NCBI RefSeq assembly: GCF_019668465.1
Contig: NZ_AP024828.1
Location: forward strand, 496,001 to 560,000
Length of the DNA: 64,000 nt
DNA from: Mycobacterium senriense
GTDB taxonomy: Bacteria; Actinomycetota; Actinomycetes; Mycobacteriales; Mycobacteriaceae
Direction: 5' to 3'
The first letter of the stretch is position 1. Every line of letters starts with the position of its first letter. The notes beneath the pieces were generated by a model. It was not told the DNA's origin. It was given only the letters and a program-made list of their open reading frames with translations, and made no database searches. Below, piece after piece: positions 26,089 through 35,053 of the stretch. A program made the position numbers and the translations under genes.

Positions 26089-27843
26089 GTGATTCAGCAA
26101 CACCGGTACGACGTGGTGATCGTCGGCGCGGGTGGTGCGGGCATGCGCGCCGCGGTGGAGGCGGGCCCGCGGGTGCGCACCGCGGTGCTGACCAAGCTCT
26201 ACCCCACCCGTAGCCACACCGGCGCCGCCCAGGGCGGCATGTGCGCGGCGCTGGCCAACGTCGAAGAAGACAACTGGGAATGGCACACGTTCGACACCGT
26301 CAAGGGGGGCGACTACCTCGCCGACCAGGACGCCGTGGAGATCATGTGCAAGGAAGCCATCGACGCGGTGCTCGACCTGGAGAAGATGGGGATGCCGTTC
26401 AACCGCACCCCCGAGGGCCGCATCGACCAGCGCCGGTTCGGCGGGCACACCCGCGACCACGGCAAGGCCCCGGTGCGCCGGGCCTGTTATGCCGCCGACC
26501 GCACCGGCCACATGATCCTGCAGACCCTGTACCAGAACTGCGTCCGGCACGATGTGCAGTTCTTCAACGAGTTCTATGCGCTGGACCTGGTGCTCACCCA
26601 GACCCCCAGCGGTCCGGTGGCCACCGGGGTGGTGGCCTACGAGCTGGCCACCGGCGACATCCACGTGTTCCACGCCAAGGCGATAGTGCTGGCCACCGGT
26701 GGCTCGGGCCGGATGTACAAGACCACCTCCAACGCGCACACGCTGACCGGTGACGGCATCGGTATCGTCTTCCGCAAGGGACTTCCGTTGGAGGACATGG
26801 AGTTTCACCAATTCCATCCCACCGGCCTGGCGGGCCTGGGCATCCTGATCTCCGAGGCGGTGCGCGGTGAGGGCGGCCGGCTGCTCAACGGCGAGGGCGA
26901 GCGCTTCATGGAGCGCTACGCCCCGACGATCGTCGACCTGGCCCCCCGCGACATCGTGGCCCGTTCCATGGTTTTGGAGGTCCTGGAGGGCCGCGGCGCG
27001 GGCCCGCACAAGGATTACGTCTACATCGACGTCCGCCACCTCGGCGAGGACGTGCTCGAGGCCAAGCTGCCCGACATCACCGAGTTCGCCCGCACCTATC
27101 TGGGTGTGGACCCGGTGCACGAACTGGTCCCCGTCTACCCGACCTGCCACTACGTGATGGGCGGCATCCCCACCACCGTCACCGGACAGGTGTTGCGGGA
27201 CAACACTTCCACCGTGCCGGGGTTGTACGCGGCCGGCGAGTGCGCGTGCGTGTCGGTGCACGGGGCCAACCGATTGGGCACCAATTCGCTGCTGGACATC
27301 AACGTGTTCGGCCGCCGGGCGGGCATCGCCGCGGCCAATTATGCGCGGGGGCATGACTTTGTGGACATGCCGCCGGAGCCCGAGGCGATGGTCGTCGGGT
27401 GGGTCGGCGACATTTTGAGTGAGCACGGCAACGAGCGCGTCGCCGACATCCGCATCGCCCTGCAGCAGTCGATGGACAACAACGCCGCGGTGTTCCGCAC
27501 CGAGGAGACACTCAAGCAGGCGCTCACCGACATCCACGCCCTCAAGGAACGGTACGCCCGAATCAGCGTGCACGACAAGGGGAAACGATTCAACAGCGAC
27601 CTGCTGGAGGCCATCGAGCTGGGCTTCTTGCTGGAGCTCGCCGAGGTCACCGTGGTCGGTGCGCTGAATCGCAAGGAGTCGCGCGGCGGTCACGCCCGCG
27701 AGGACTACCCCAACCGCGACGACGTCAACTTCATGCGCCACACCATGGCCTACAAGCAGGGCAGCGACCTGCTGAGCGACATCGCGCTGGACTTCAAACC
27801 GGTGGTGCAGACGCGCTACGAGCCCAAAGAACGGAAGTACTGA
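26089..27843 (+). CDS. sdhA: Succinate dehydrogenase flavoprotein subunit SdhA
   Basis: This 584-residue subunit oxidises succinate to fumarate in the TCA cycle. The FAD motif is VVIVGAGGAGMRAA; the covalent FAD histidine lies in TRSHTGAAQGG; the active-site block FHQFHPTGL and FGGHTRDHGKAPVRR are intact, and GANRLGTNSLLDINVFGRRAG is the FAD-binding end of the fold. The start is GTG at 26089. TGATG couples it to sdhB. Confidence 0.97.
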   Translation: MIQQHRYDVVIVGAGGAGMRAAVEAGPRVRTAVLTKLYPTRSHTGAAQGGMCAALANVEEDNWEWHTFDTVKGGDYLADQDAVEIMCKEAIDAVLDLEKMGMPFNRTPEGRIDQRRFGGHTRDHGKAPVRRACYAADRTGHMILQTLYQNCVRHDVQFFNEFYALDLVLTQTPSGPVATGVVAYELATGDIHVFHAKAIVLATGGSGRMYKTTSNAHTLTGDGIGIVFRKGLPLEDMEFHQFHPTGLAGLGILISEAVRGEGGRLLNGEGERFMERYAPTIVDLAPRDIVARSMVLEVLEGRGAGPHKDYVYIDVRHLGEDVLEAKLPDITEFARTYLGVDPVHELVPVYPTCHYVMGGIPTTVTGQVLRDNTSTVPGLYAAGECACVSVHGANRLGTNSLLDINVFGRRAGIAAANYARGHDFVDMPPEPEAMVVGWVGDILSEHGNERVADIRIALQQSMDNNAAVFRTEETLKQALTDIHALKERYARISVHDKGKRFNSDLLEAIELGFLLELAEVTVVGALNRKESRGGHAREDYPNRDDVNFMRHTMAYKQGSDLLSDIALDFKPVVQTRYEPKERKY

Positions 27844-28670
27844 TGGCCGAGAGCGCCGGAACCGAAGAGGCCGCCGAGGTCGAGACCAGCCTGGAGCCAC
27901 CGCTGCCGGCGATTCCCGACGGGGCGGTGATGGTGACCGTCAAGATCGCCCGGTTCAATCCCGACCAGCCCGACGCCTTCGCGGAAACCGGTGGCTGGCA
28001 AAGCTTTCGGGTACCGTGCCTGCCCAGCGACCGGATGCTTAACCTGCTGATCTACATCAAGAGCTACCTGGATGGGACGCTGACCTTCCGGCGCTCGTGC
28101 GCGCACGGGGTGTGCGGGTCGGACGCCATGCGCATCAACGGTGTCAACCGGCTGGCGTGCAAGGTGCTGATGCGCGACCTGCTGCCCACCCGGAAATCGG
28201 GGAAGGGGCCGGGCAAGGCGTTGACCATCACGGTCGAGCCGATCCGCGGGCTGCCGGTGGAGAAGGACCTGGTGGTCGACATGGAGCCGTTCTTCGACGC
28301 CTACCGGGCGGTGAAGCCGTACCTGATCACCACCGGCAACCCGCCCACCCGCGAACGCATTCAGAGCCCGACCGACCGCGCCCGCTACGACGACACCACC
28401 AAGTGCATCCTGTGCGCGGCGTGCACCACCAGCTGTCCGATCTTCTGGCACGAGGGCAGCTACTACGGCCCGGCGGCGATCGTCAACGCGCACCGGTTCA
28501 TCTTCGACAGTCGCGACGAGGCCGCCGCCGAGCGCCTGGACATCCTCAACGAGGTCGACGGGGTGTGGCGCTGCCGCACCACGTTCAACTGCACCGAGGC
28601 CTGTCCGCGCGGCATCGAGATCACCAAGGCGATCCAAGAGGTCAAGCGCGCGATCATGTTCTCGCGCTAG
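27843..28670 (+). CDS. sdhB: Succinate dehydrogenase iron-sulfur subunit SdhB
   Basis: The 275-residue subunit carries electrons from SdhA to the quinone. [2Fe-2S] ligands are in SCAHGVCGSD and LAC, with the Asp in place of one Cys that is usual in SdhB. The [4Fe-4S] and [3Fe-4S] sites are in CILCAACTTSCP and FNCTEACPRGI. It is the last gene of sdhCDAB (Rv3316-Rv3319). The next gene is convergent, 27 bases away. Confidence 0.97.
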   Translation: MAESAGTEEAAEVETSLEPPLPAIPDGAVMVTVKIARFNPDQPDAFAETGGWQSFRVPCLPSDRMLNLLIYIKSYLDGTLTFRRSCAHGVCGSDAMRINGVNRLACKVLMRDLLPTRKSGKGPGKALTITVEPIRGLPVEKDLVVDMEPFFDAYRAVKPYLITTGNPPTRERIQSPTDRARYDDTTKCILCAACTTSCPIFWHEGSYYGPAAIVNAHRFIFDSRDEAAAERLDILNEVDGVWRCRTTFNCTEACPRGIEITKAIQEVKRAIMFSR

Positions 28671-28697
28671 GCGGTTTCGCGGCGGCGGCTCGTCGGG

Positions 28698-29171
28698 TCA
28701 GGGCTTCGACTCGCCGGTGCGGGTACCCGCCACGTGCGCCGGCCCGACGCGGTCGTCGTCCCGGTCGGATTCGGGCATCTGCGAAGCCGGTTGTTCGTCT
28801 GCCGGAGACTGGCTCGCACCGCCAGGGGTGCTCGCCGGGCTGGCCGACTTGTAATCGGGATTCGTCGTGGGGCCCGTCGCACCGCCGGTGCCTTGGGTGT
28901 CACTCGGGGCGCTTTCTTGGCGTCCCTCGTATGGCGGGATGGCGCTCCCGGTGTCCTGCGGGGGCATTTCGCCGGTGCCGCTGTAGGTGTCCGACGCGGT
29001 CGGGTCGCTCATCGGCGGATTCGCGTCTTCGTCGACGGTTCCGACCGGACGGCCCGCCCGGCCGTGTTCGGGAGTGTCCGAGCCGGTGTCGCGCGCACCG
29101 CTACCCAACTCGGGGTCGTCGAAGTGTTCCAGCCTCGCATCGTCGGGTTGTTGATCATCTTGAGAGGTCAT
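28698..29171 (-). CDS. Acidic, intrinsically disordered protein of unknown function
   Basis: The 157-residue protein is made almost wholly of Asp, Glu, Gly, Pro, Ser, Thr and Gln, with no hydrophobic core, signal peptide or membrane segment. The opening MTSQDDQQPDDARLEHFDD is the only ordered-looking part. The start at 29171 is fixed by GAGGAG seven bases upstream; an upstream frame to 29270 is rejected. The ribosome site is half buried in a perfect 10-bp stem, so translation may be controlled. I know no function; low-complexity stress-associated proteins of this composition exist in actinobacteria. Confidence 0.7.
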   Translation of the reverse strand: MTSQDDQQPDDARLEHFDDPELGSGARDTGSDTPEHGRAGRPVGTVDEDANPPMSDPTASDTYSGTGEMPPQDTGSAIPPYEGRQESAPSDTQGTGGATGPTTNPDYKSASPASTPGGASQSPADEQPASQMPESDRDDDRVGPAHVAGTRTGESKP

Positions 29172-29180
29172 AACCAATCT

Positions 29181-29230
29181 CCTCACCCTCTCGCTACCCC
29201 GCCGCGCCGGTTGGCGTGGCGAGGGTGAGG
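29181..29230 (-). promoter_or_regulatory. Hairpin sequestering the ribosome-binding site of the 28.7-29.2 kb gene
   Basis: CCTCACCCTC (29181-29190) and GAGGGTGAGG (29221-29230) are a perfect 10-bp inverted repeat. In the minus-strand mRNA the 3' arm ends in GAGG, the first four bases of the GAGGAG ribosome site, seven bases before the ATG. Confidence 0.55.
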
Positions 29231-29309
29231 GACGGGTACCCGAACCGTTTGCCAGGAAACACCCGCTCACGACGAGCGCCTCTCCGCGACCACTAGGCCT
29301 TTCCCAAAA

Positions 29310-29331
29310 GCGCTAGCGGATGTGCTAGCGC
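29310..29331. promoter_or_regulatory. Dyad GCGCTAGC-N6-GCTAGCGC
   Basis: A perfect 8-bp inverted repeat with a six-base spacer, flanked by AAAA and GTTT, in the divergent region about 25 bases before the proposed ECF promoter. An operator is more likely than a terminator, since no gene ends here. Confidence 0.4.
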
Positions 29332-29356
29332 GTTTGAAATTCGCCTCACGGTTCCC

Positions 29357-29383
29357 CGTCACACATCGCGGGCCTGCGCCGTC
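29357..29383 (+). promoter_or_regulatory. ECF41-like (SigJ) promoter
   Basis: CGTCACA (29357-29363), then 16 bases, then CGTC (29380-29383). This is one mismatch from the TGTCACA-N16/17-CGTC promoter known for ECF41 sigma factors. The ATG at 29392 follows eight bases after CGTC, so the message would be leaderless or nearly so. Confidence 0.55.
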
Positions 29384-29391
29384 TGACGGGT

Positions 29392-30054
29392 ATGACACAG
29401 AAAACCCGCATCGAGCCCCTGCCACCCAAGAGCACCGGATTGCTGACCCGGGCGATGTACCGGATCGCCAAGCGACGCTACGGCCAAGTTCCCGAGCCGT
29501 TCGCCGTGGCCGCGCATCATCGCAAGCTGATGATCGCCAGCGCCATGCACGAGACGATGGTCGACCGGGGGTCGAAAGCTCTGCCGACCAGCGTGCGTGA
29601 GCTGGCGGTGTTGTGGACCGCGCGCCAGATCGGTTGCTCGTGGTGCGTCGACTTCGGGTCGATGCTGCAGCGCCTGGACGGCCTGGACATGCAGCGCCTC
29701 AAGGACATCGACAACTACGCCACCTCAACGGCGTTCACCGACGACGAACGCGCGGCCATCGCCTATGCCGCCGCGATGACCACCGATCCGCACACCGTCA
29801 CCGACGAGCAGGTCGACGATCTGCGGGCCCGCTTCGGCGACGCCGGTGTGTTCGAGCTGACCTACCAGATCGGGTTGGAGAACATGCGGGCGCGGGTGAA
29901 CTCCGCGCTGGGCATCACCGAGCAGGGCTTCAATTCCGGTGACGCCTGCCGCGTACCCTGGGCCACCGACGATCGCAAGCGCGGCGTAGCCGGGCGCAGC
30001 GGGTCGTCGGCATCGGCCACCGAGCTCAACGAGCCCGCAGCGGGGAGCCGGTGA
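29392..30054 (+). CDS. Carboxymuconolactone decarboxylase/AhpD-like protein, probable SigJ partner
   Basis: The 220-residue helical protein carries the CxxC motif of the CMD/AhpD family at Cys82-Cys85 (GCSWCVDFG), without the downstream His of AhpD peroxidase sites. CMD-family genes are the most frequent partners and targets of ECF41 sigma factors, and this one faces sigJ tail to tail with a 29-base overlap. The last 30 residues are not part of the fold: they are encoded by a degenerate copy of a dispersed repeat (29971-30014), which appears to have replaced the original end. Reaction unknown; redox or peroxide-related chemistry is likely from the CxxC. Confidence 0.85.
   Translation: MTQKTRIEPLPPKSTGLLTRAMYRIAKRRYGQVPEPFAVAAHHRKLMIASAMHETMVDRGSKALPTSVRELAVLWTARQIGCSWCVDFGSMLQRLDGLDMQRLKDIDNYATSTAFTDDERAAIAYAAAMTTDPHTVTDEQVDDLRARFGDAGVFELTYQIGLENMRARVNSALGITEQGFNSGDACRVPWATDDRKRGVAGRSGSSASATELNEPAAGSR
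29971..30014 (-). repeat. Degenerate copy of the 45-bp dispersed repeat
   Basis: GATCGCAAGCGCGGCG and the following bases to 30004 match the reverse complement of the 53.1-kb repeats with two mismatches in 34 bases. It lies inside the 3' end of the CMD gene. Confidence 0.6.
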
Positions 30055-30937
30055 ATTTGTCGGGATTGGCCACATCCCAAAGGGCGCAGACCTTTCCGTC
30101 GCGCACGGTCACGGCCATGATCCGAGGCATCATCTCGCGGTACCCGTCGCTGGCGGGGCAGCCGGGCGTGTAGCCGCCCAGCTCGCCGTTGACCAGCCCG
30201 AGCTGATACGAGGTGAACATCGCCGGGCCGTAGCGCTGAGCCAGGCCGAAGAAGAACCGGGCCACCTTGTCCGCGCCCTGGATGACGTTGATCGCGGTGG
30301 GCGCCTTGCCATTCGCGTCGCCGGTCAGGATCACGTCGGGATGCAGCAGCGCCACCACGGCCTCCAGATCGCCGGATGCCATGGCGGCCAGCAACTTACC
30401 TACCACCTCGCTGTGCGCGGGATCGGGCTTGGGCGGCGCCTCGGCCGCGACGGCCTTGCGGGCCCGCGACGCCAGCTGGCGGGCGGCGGCCTCGTTAGTC
30501 CCCAGTACCTGGGCCACCTCCGCGAACGGCACGGCGAACCCGTCGTGCAGCACGAAGGCGACGCGTTGATCGGGTGACAACCGCTCCAGCACCACCATCG
30601 CCGCGAACCGTGCGTCCTCACCGGCCACCACCGCGGACAGCGGATCGGCCGCTTGAGAATCCGCGAACCCGGTGACGACCGGTTCGGGCAGCCAGTTGCC
30701 CGTGTAGGACTCGCGACGATGCGCGGCGGAACGCAAGCGATCCAGGCCCAGCCTGCTCACCACCGTGGTCAGCCAGGCCCGCAGGTCGGTGATCGCGCCA
30801 TCCTGCCGATACCAGCGCAGCCAGGCGTCCTGCACGATGTCCTCGGCATCGGCCACCGTGCCGGTCAGCCGGTAGGCGACCGACATGAGATGCGGTCGCA
30901 ACGACTCGAACTCGCTGACCTGCTGGGCCGAGCTCAT
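30026..30937 (-). CDS. sigJ: ECF41-type RNA polymerase sigma factor SigJ
   Basis: The 303-residue protein has sigma region 2 (SVAYRLTGTVADAEDIVQDAWLRW, 19-42) and region 4 (LSPDQRVAFVLHDGFAVPFAEVAQVLG, 120-146), then a SnoaL-like C-terminal domain. Hallmarks of ECF41 are all present: the linker WLPEP (82-86), the DGGGK-like loop GDANGKAPTA (about 206-215) and the C-terminal NPDKF (291-295). In this group the C-terminal domain, not an anti-sigma factor, controls activity. The protein matches Rv3328c closely. It is divergent from an aminotransferase gene 26 bases away. Confidence 0.95.
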   Translation of the reverse strand: MSSAQQVSEFESLRPHLMSVAYRLTGTVADAEDIVQDAWLRWYRQDGAITDLRAWLTTVVSRLGLDRLRSAAHRRESYTGNWLPEPVVTGFADSQAADPLSAVVAGEDARFAAMVVLERLSPDQRVAFVLHDGFAVPFAEVAQVLGTNEAAARQLASRARKAVAAEAPPKPDPAHSEVVGKLLAAMASGDLEAVVALLHPDVILTGDANGKAPTAINVIQGADKVARFFFGLAQRYGPAMFTSYQLGLVNGELGGYTPGCPASDGYREMMPRIMAVTVRDGKVCALWDVANPDKFTGSPLRAR

Positions 30938-30963
30938 AGCGCGAGGCTACGCTCAGCGGCAAG

Positions 30964-32295
30964 ATGACTGACAACCTGTGGCTGCACTTCGCCCGGCACG
31001 GCCCGGGCATCACACCGCCGATCATCACCCGCGGCCAGGGTGTCACCATCTTCGACGACCGCGGCAGAAGCTACCTCGACGGCCTGTCCGGACTGTTCAC
31101 CGTGCAGGTCGGACACGGCCGCACCGAACTCGCCGAGGTCGCCGCCCGGCAGGCCGGCACGCTGGCGTTCTTCCCGCTGTGGGGGTATGCCACTGCGCCG
31201 GCGATCGAGCTGGCCGAACGCCTCGCCGGCTACGCCCCGGGCGACCTGAACCGGGTCTTCTTCACCACCGGCGGCACCGAGGCCGTCGAGACCGCGTGGA
31301 AACTGGCCAAGCAATACTTCAAGCTCACCGGCAAACCCGGTAAGCACAAGGTGATTTCGCGCGCGGTCGCCTACCACGGCACCACCCAAGGGGCGCTGGC
31401 GATCACCGGGCTGCCGAAATACAAGGCGCCCTTCGAACCGGCGACGCCCGGGGGCTTCCGGGTGCCCAACACCAACTTCTACCGGGCGCCCGAACCGTTC
31501 CGAACCGACCCGAAGGCCTTCGGGCGGTGGGCCGCCGACCGGATCGCCGAGGCCATCGAGTTCGAGGGCCCCGACACCGTGGCCGCGGTGTTCCTGGAGC
31601 CGGTGCAGAACGCGGGCGGCAGCATCCCGTCTCCCCCAGGCTATTTCGAACGGGTGCGCCAGATCTGCGACGAATACGACGTGCTGCTGGTCTCCGACGA
31701 GGTGATCTGTGCGTTCGGCCGGATCGGGTCGATGTTCGCCTGCGACGACTTCGGCTACGTGCCCGACATGATCACCTGCGCCAAGGGGATGACGTCGGGC
31801 TACTCACCTATCGGGGCCATGATCGCCAGCGACAGGTTGTTCGAACCGTTCAACGACGGCGCCACCATGTTCCCGCACGGGTATACCTTCGGCGGCCACC
31901 CGGTTTCGGCGGCCGTCGGGCTGGCGAACCTCGACATCTTCGAGCGCGAGGGCCTCAACGATCACGTCCGGACCCACGCGCCCGCCTTCCGCGCCACCCT
32001 GGACAAGCTCTACGACCTGCCCATCGTCGGCGACGTGCGCGGCGAGGGTTTCTTCTACGGCGTGGAGCTGGTCAAGGACAAGGCGACCAGGCAGACCTTC
32101 ACCGACGAGGAACGCGGCCCGCTGCTCGCTTGGGTCGGTGCGGCGCTGTTCGAGGCCGGGTTGTACTGCCGCACCGACGATCGCGGCGATTCCGTCATCC
32201 AGCTGGCGCCGCCGCTGATAAGCGGTCAGGCCGAATTCGACACCATCGAAGCCATCCTGCGCGAGGTGCTGACGCAGGCCCACGCGCAGCTCTAA
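30964..32295 (+). CDS. Class III PLP aminotransferase (Rv3329-like)
   Basis: The 443-residue enzyme belongs to the omega-aminotransferase group. PLP residues are visible: TTGGTEAVETAWK phosphate loop, VAYHGTT stacking segment, SDEVICAFGR with the ring-N Asp, and the Schiff-base lysine in CAKGMTSGY. The donor could be a beta- or omega-amino acid or a diamine; sequence does not decide. TACGCT (30948-30953), ten bases upstream, is a possible -10 box. It is probably followed in transcription by the propeller gene. Confidence 0.92.
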   Translation: MTDNLWLHFARHGPGITPPIITRGQGVTIFDDRGRSYLDGLSGLFTVQVGHGRTELAEVAARQAGTLAFFPLWGYATAPAIELAERLAGYAPGDLNRVFFTTGGTEAVETAWKLAKQYFKLTGKPGKHKVISRAVAYHGTTQGALAITGLPKYKAPFEPATPGGFRVPNTNFYRAPEPFRTDPKAFGRWAADRIAEAIEFEGPDTVAAVFLEPVQNAGGSIPSPPGYFERVRQICDEYDVLLVSDEVICAFGRIGSMFACDDFGYVPDMITCAKGMTSGYSPIGAMIASDRLFEPFNDGATMFPHGYTFGGHPVSAAVGLANLDIFEREGLNDHVRTHAPAFRATLDKLYDLPIVGDVRGEGFFYGVELVKDKATRQTFTDEERGPLLAWVGAALFEAGLYCRTDDRGDSVIQLAPPLISGQAEFDTIEAILREVLTQAHAQL

Positions 32296-32298
32296 AGT
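32293..32298 (+). promoter_or_regulatory. -10 box TAAAGT, leaderless start
   Basis: TAAAGT begins with the aminotransferase stop codon and ends seven bases before ATG 32306. Confidence 0.4.
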
Positions 32299-32305
32299 CC
32301 TGGGC

Positions 32306-33316
32306 ATGGCCCGCAAACCCCGTATCCACCCGGTGCGGTGGCAGCCGCCGCCGGTCGAGAAGCTGCCCGACGTGCCGGTGCCCGGGGTCACCGTCGTCCC
32401 GCTGCCCGGCAACGGCCCCGAGGACGTCGTCGTCGACGCGGCCGGCCGGTTGTGGACGGGTCTCGAGGACGGCCGCATCGTGCGGATCTCCCCCGGCGAC
32501 GGGGGCACCGTCCCCGAAGTTATCGCCGACACCGGCGGGCGACCGCTCGGCCTGCACTTCGCCCGCGACGGCCGGCTGCTGATCTGCGACACCCATCGCG
32601 GGTTGCTCGCCCTGCACCCGGAGGGCGGCACCCTGGACGTGCTGGTGGAATCGGTCGGCGGCAGGCGGCTCAAGTTCTGCTCCAACGTCACCGAAACAGC
32701 TGACGGCACAATATATTTCACCGAGTCGACGAGCGACTATCAATTCGAGCACTTCACCGCCCCGATCGTGGAGGCACGCGCAACCGGCGGCTTGTACCGC
32801 CTCGGCGCGGACGGCGCCGTCACCACGCTGGCCGACGGGCTGTACTTCGCCAATGGGGTGACGGCCACGGCCGACGGGTCGGCGCTGGTGTTCGCCGAGA
32901 CGCAGGCGCGCCGCCTGTCGAAGTACTGGCTGAGCGGGCCGAGGGCCGGAACGGTGACACCGTTGGCGGTGCACCTGCCCGGGATGCCCGACAACGTGTC
33001 CACCGGGGGCGACGGCCGCATCTGGGTCGCGATGGTCGCCGAGGCGAACCCGGCGCTGGAATCGCTGTTCCCGCGCGCCCCGATCATCCGCAAGGTGGTG
33101 TGGCGGCTGCCCGAGCGGCTGCAACCGCGGATCAAGCCGGAGATCTGGGCGGTCGCGTTCGATCCGGACACCGGCGCGGCGGTGGCCGGCCTGCGCACCG
33201 CGCATCCGGACTTCGGCTCCGTCACCGGCCTGGTCGAGGCGGCCGGCAAGCTCTGGATGGGCACGATCAACTTCCCGGCACTGGCCCACGTGGACCTGGC
33301 CGCCACCACGCTGTAA
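32306..33316 (+). CDS. SMP-30/strictosidine synthase-like beta-propeller protein
   Basis: The 336-residue protein shows repeated propeller blades (GPEDVVVDAAGRLWTGLEDG, GRPLGLHFARDGRLLICD, ANGVTATADGSALVFAET, MPDNVSTGGDGRIWVAM) and the strictosidine-synthase-like segment FTESTSDYQFEHF. Related proteins are calcium-dependent lactonases or esterases; alkaloid synthesis is not implied. There is no signal peptide. It lies 10 bases after the aminotransferase gene. It is not part of the M. tuberculosis order as I recall it. Confidence 0.85.
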   Translation: MARKPRIHPVRWQPPPVEKLPDVPVPGVTVVPLPGNGPEDVVVDAAGRLWTGLEDGRIVRISPGDGGTVPEVIADTGGRPLGLHFARDGRLLICDTHRGLLALHPEGGTLDVLVESVGGRRLKFCSNVTETADGTIYFTESTSDYQFEHFTAPIVEARATGGLYRLGADGAVTTLADGLYFANGVTATADGSALVFAETQARRLSKYWLSGPRAGTVTPLAVHLPGMPDNVSTGGDGRIWVAMVAEANPALESLFPRAPIIRKVVWRLPERLQPRIKPEIWAVAFDPDTGAAVAGLRTAHPDFGSVTGLVEAAGKLWMGTINFPALAHVDLAATTL

Positions 33317-33322
33317 GCCGCG

Positions 33323-33745
33323 CTAGCCGGCGGGTGCCCGCCGGACCGCGTCGACGGCCATCATCACCTCGCGGACGTGCGTCGCGGTCGGGTTGTGGCC
33401 CAACCGCGTCACGGCGTTGCACAGCCAGGCCAGCGCCGACCGCAACTCGGGGTCGGTGGCGGTGTCACGGTGCAGCTTCAGCTCCGCCAGCACCTGGTCG
33501 AGCCCGGAACGTCGCACCTGCGTTGCCTTCTCGACCTGCTTGAGCAGATCGTTCAGCGCTCGCGGGCCGGCACCGGGCGAGGCGTCCGCGCCGCCGCGAT
33601 TGCGCCGCCAGGCGGACCAAAACTGATCGCGTGAAATGACAAAACCCCTGGAATTCGGTGCGGTGGGTGGCTTTCGGGCTGACCGCGCGCCCAGCGTATC
33701 GCGGTCCCGCCGGCACCGCTGAGTAACTTCCGCCTCACCAGTCAC
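33323..33745 (-). CDS. Small conserved-looking protein of unknown function
   Basis: The 140-residue frame has a basic, probably unstructured first 35 residues and a helical C-terminal half ([41 protein letters not shown]). Third-position GC is high and no competing gene covers it. It begins with GTG at 33745 and converges on the propeller gene, seven bases from its stop. I do not recognise a family; the true start could lie inside the frame near FVISRDQFW. Confidence 0.55.
   Translation of the reverse strand: MTGEAEVTQRCRRDRDTLGARSARKPPTAPNSRGFVISRDQFWSAWRRNRGGADASPGAGPRALNDLLKQVEKATQVRRSGLDQVLAELKLHRDTATDPELRSALAWLCNAVTRLGHNPTATHVREVMMAVDAVRRAPAG
33327..33344. terminator. Possible bidirectional terminator hairpin
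   Basis: CCGGCGGG and CCCGCCGG form a perfect 8-bp stem with a two-base loop between convergent genes. There is no U tract, as is common in mycobacteria. The hairpin overlaps the last codons of the minus-strand gene. Confidence 0.35.
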
Positions 33746-33794
33746 AGCGCGGCTCCCCGGATTCGGGCCGTCGATCGCTTACTGTGCACAGACG

Positions 33795-35048
33795 ATGAGC
33801 CTGTTACGTTCCGCATCATGCCTGGCAGCGGCGCTTTTCCTGATGGCCGCCCCGGCCACGTTGGCGGCACCGGCGACCTTGCCACCGGCAAACGCCGAAC
33901 CCGGCGCCGAACCCAATGCCGCACCCCCGGACTGCCCGTACAAGGTGAACACCCCGAAGGCCGTGGATTCGTCGGAAGCGCCCACCGCCGGTGACCCGCC
34001 GATACCGCTGGCGGTGCCCGCCAAGCCGGTCGGCGGTGACGCGCTGGGTAGCTGCGGCATCGTCGCCGCGCCGAATACGCCGGCGCTGCCCAACGACGTC
34101 TCCGCCGAGGCCTGGCTGGTGGCGGACCTGGACAGCGGCGCTATCGTCGCGGCCAAGGACCCGCACGGCCGGCACCGCCCGGCCAGCATCATCAAGGTGC
34201 TGGTCGCGATGGCCTCCCTCAACGCGCTCAACCTGAACAAGTCGGTCCCCGGAACCGCCGACGATGCCGCCGCCGAGGGCACCAAGGTCGGTGTCGAGGA
34301 GGGCGGCGTCTTCACCGTCAACCAGCTGCTGCACGGGCTGCTGATGCACTCCGGCAACGACGCCGCCCACGCGCTGTCCATGCAGCTGGGCGGCATGCAG
34401 CAGGCGCTGGAGAAGATCAACGTGCTGGCCGCCAAGCTGGGCGGCCAGGACACCCGGGTGGCGTCGCCGTCGGGGCTGGACGCGCCCGGCATGAGCACCT
34501 CGGCCTACGACATCGGGCTGTTCTACCGCTACGCGTGGCAGAACCCGACATTCGCCGATATCGTCGCGACGCGGACCTTCGACTTCCCCGGCCACGGCGA
34601 CCACCCGGGCTACGAGCTGGAGAACGACAACCAGCTGCTCTACAAGTATCCCGGCGCCCTGGGCGGCAAGACCGGTTACACCGACGACGCGGGCCAGACG
34701 TTCGTCGGTGCGGCCAATCACGACGGGCGACGGCTGGTGGCGGTGCTGCTGCACGGGACGCGGGTGCCGATCGCCCCGTGGGAACAGGCCGCGCACCTGC
34801 TGGACTACGGCTTCTCCACGCCGCAGGGCACGCAGGTCGGCTCGCTGATCGCGCCCGACCCGTCCCTGGCGCCGGCCAAGCACGACGCCGCCGCGGACCC
34901 GCTCGCCAATAACGCCGCGGCCGCCGGGATCCTCCCGTCCGCCGACGCCATGCCGATCCGGGTGGGTGTGGCGGTGATCGGCACCGTCGTCGTGTTCGCG
35001 CTGATCATGATGGCCCGCTCGATGAACCGCCGACCGCAGCACCGCTGA
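33795..35048 (+). CDS. dacB1: D-alanyl-D-alanine carboxypeptidase DacB1
   Basis: This 417-residue penicillin-binding protein trims the terminal D-Ala from peptidoglycan stem peptides. A signal peptide covers residues 1-25. The serine-peptidase motifs are SIIK (131-134, Ser131 nucleophile), SGN (186-188) and KTG (292-294). A C-terminal membrane helix at about 385-404 anchors it outside the cytoplasmic membrane. It corresponds to Rv3330. TACTGT (33780-33785) lies nine bases before the ATG. sugI follows five bases after its stop. Confidence 0.94.
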   Translation: MSLLRSASCLAAALFLMAAPATLAAPATLPPANAEPGAEPNAAPPDCPYKVNTPKAVDSSEAPTAGDPPIPLAVPAKPVGGDALGSCGIVAAPNTPALPNDVSAEAWLVADLDSGAIVAAKDPHGRHRPASIIKVLVAMASLNALNLNKSVPGTADDAAAEGTKVGVEEGGVFTVNQLLHGLLMHSGNDAAHALSMQLGGMQQALEKINVLAAKLGGQDTRVASPSGLDAPGMSTSAYDIGLFYRYAWQNPTFADIVATRTFDFPGHGDHPGYELENDNQLLYKYPGALGGKTGYTDDAGQTFVGAANHDGRRLVAVLLHGTRVPIAPWEQAAHLLDYGFSTPQGTQVGSLIAPDPSLAPAKHDAAADPLANNAAAAGILPSADAMPIRVGVAVIGTVVVFALIMMARSMNRRPQHR

Positions 35049-35053
35049 GCGCC

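Noticed and set aside
25402..27900. 832-codon open frame on the - strand opposite sdhD and sdhA
   Set aside because: Antisense of sdh genes with clear motifs; composition of a shadow frame.
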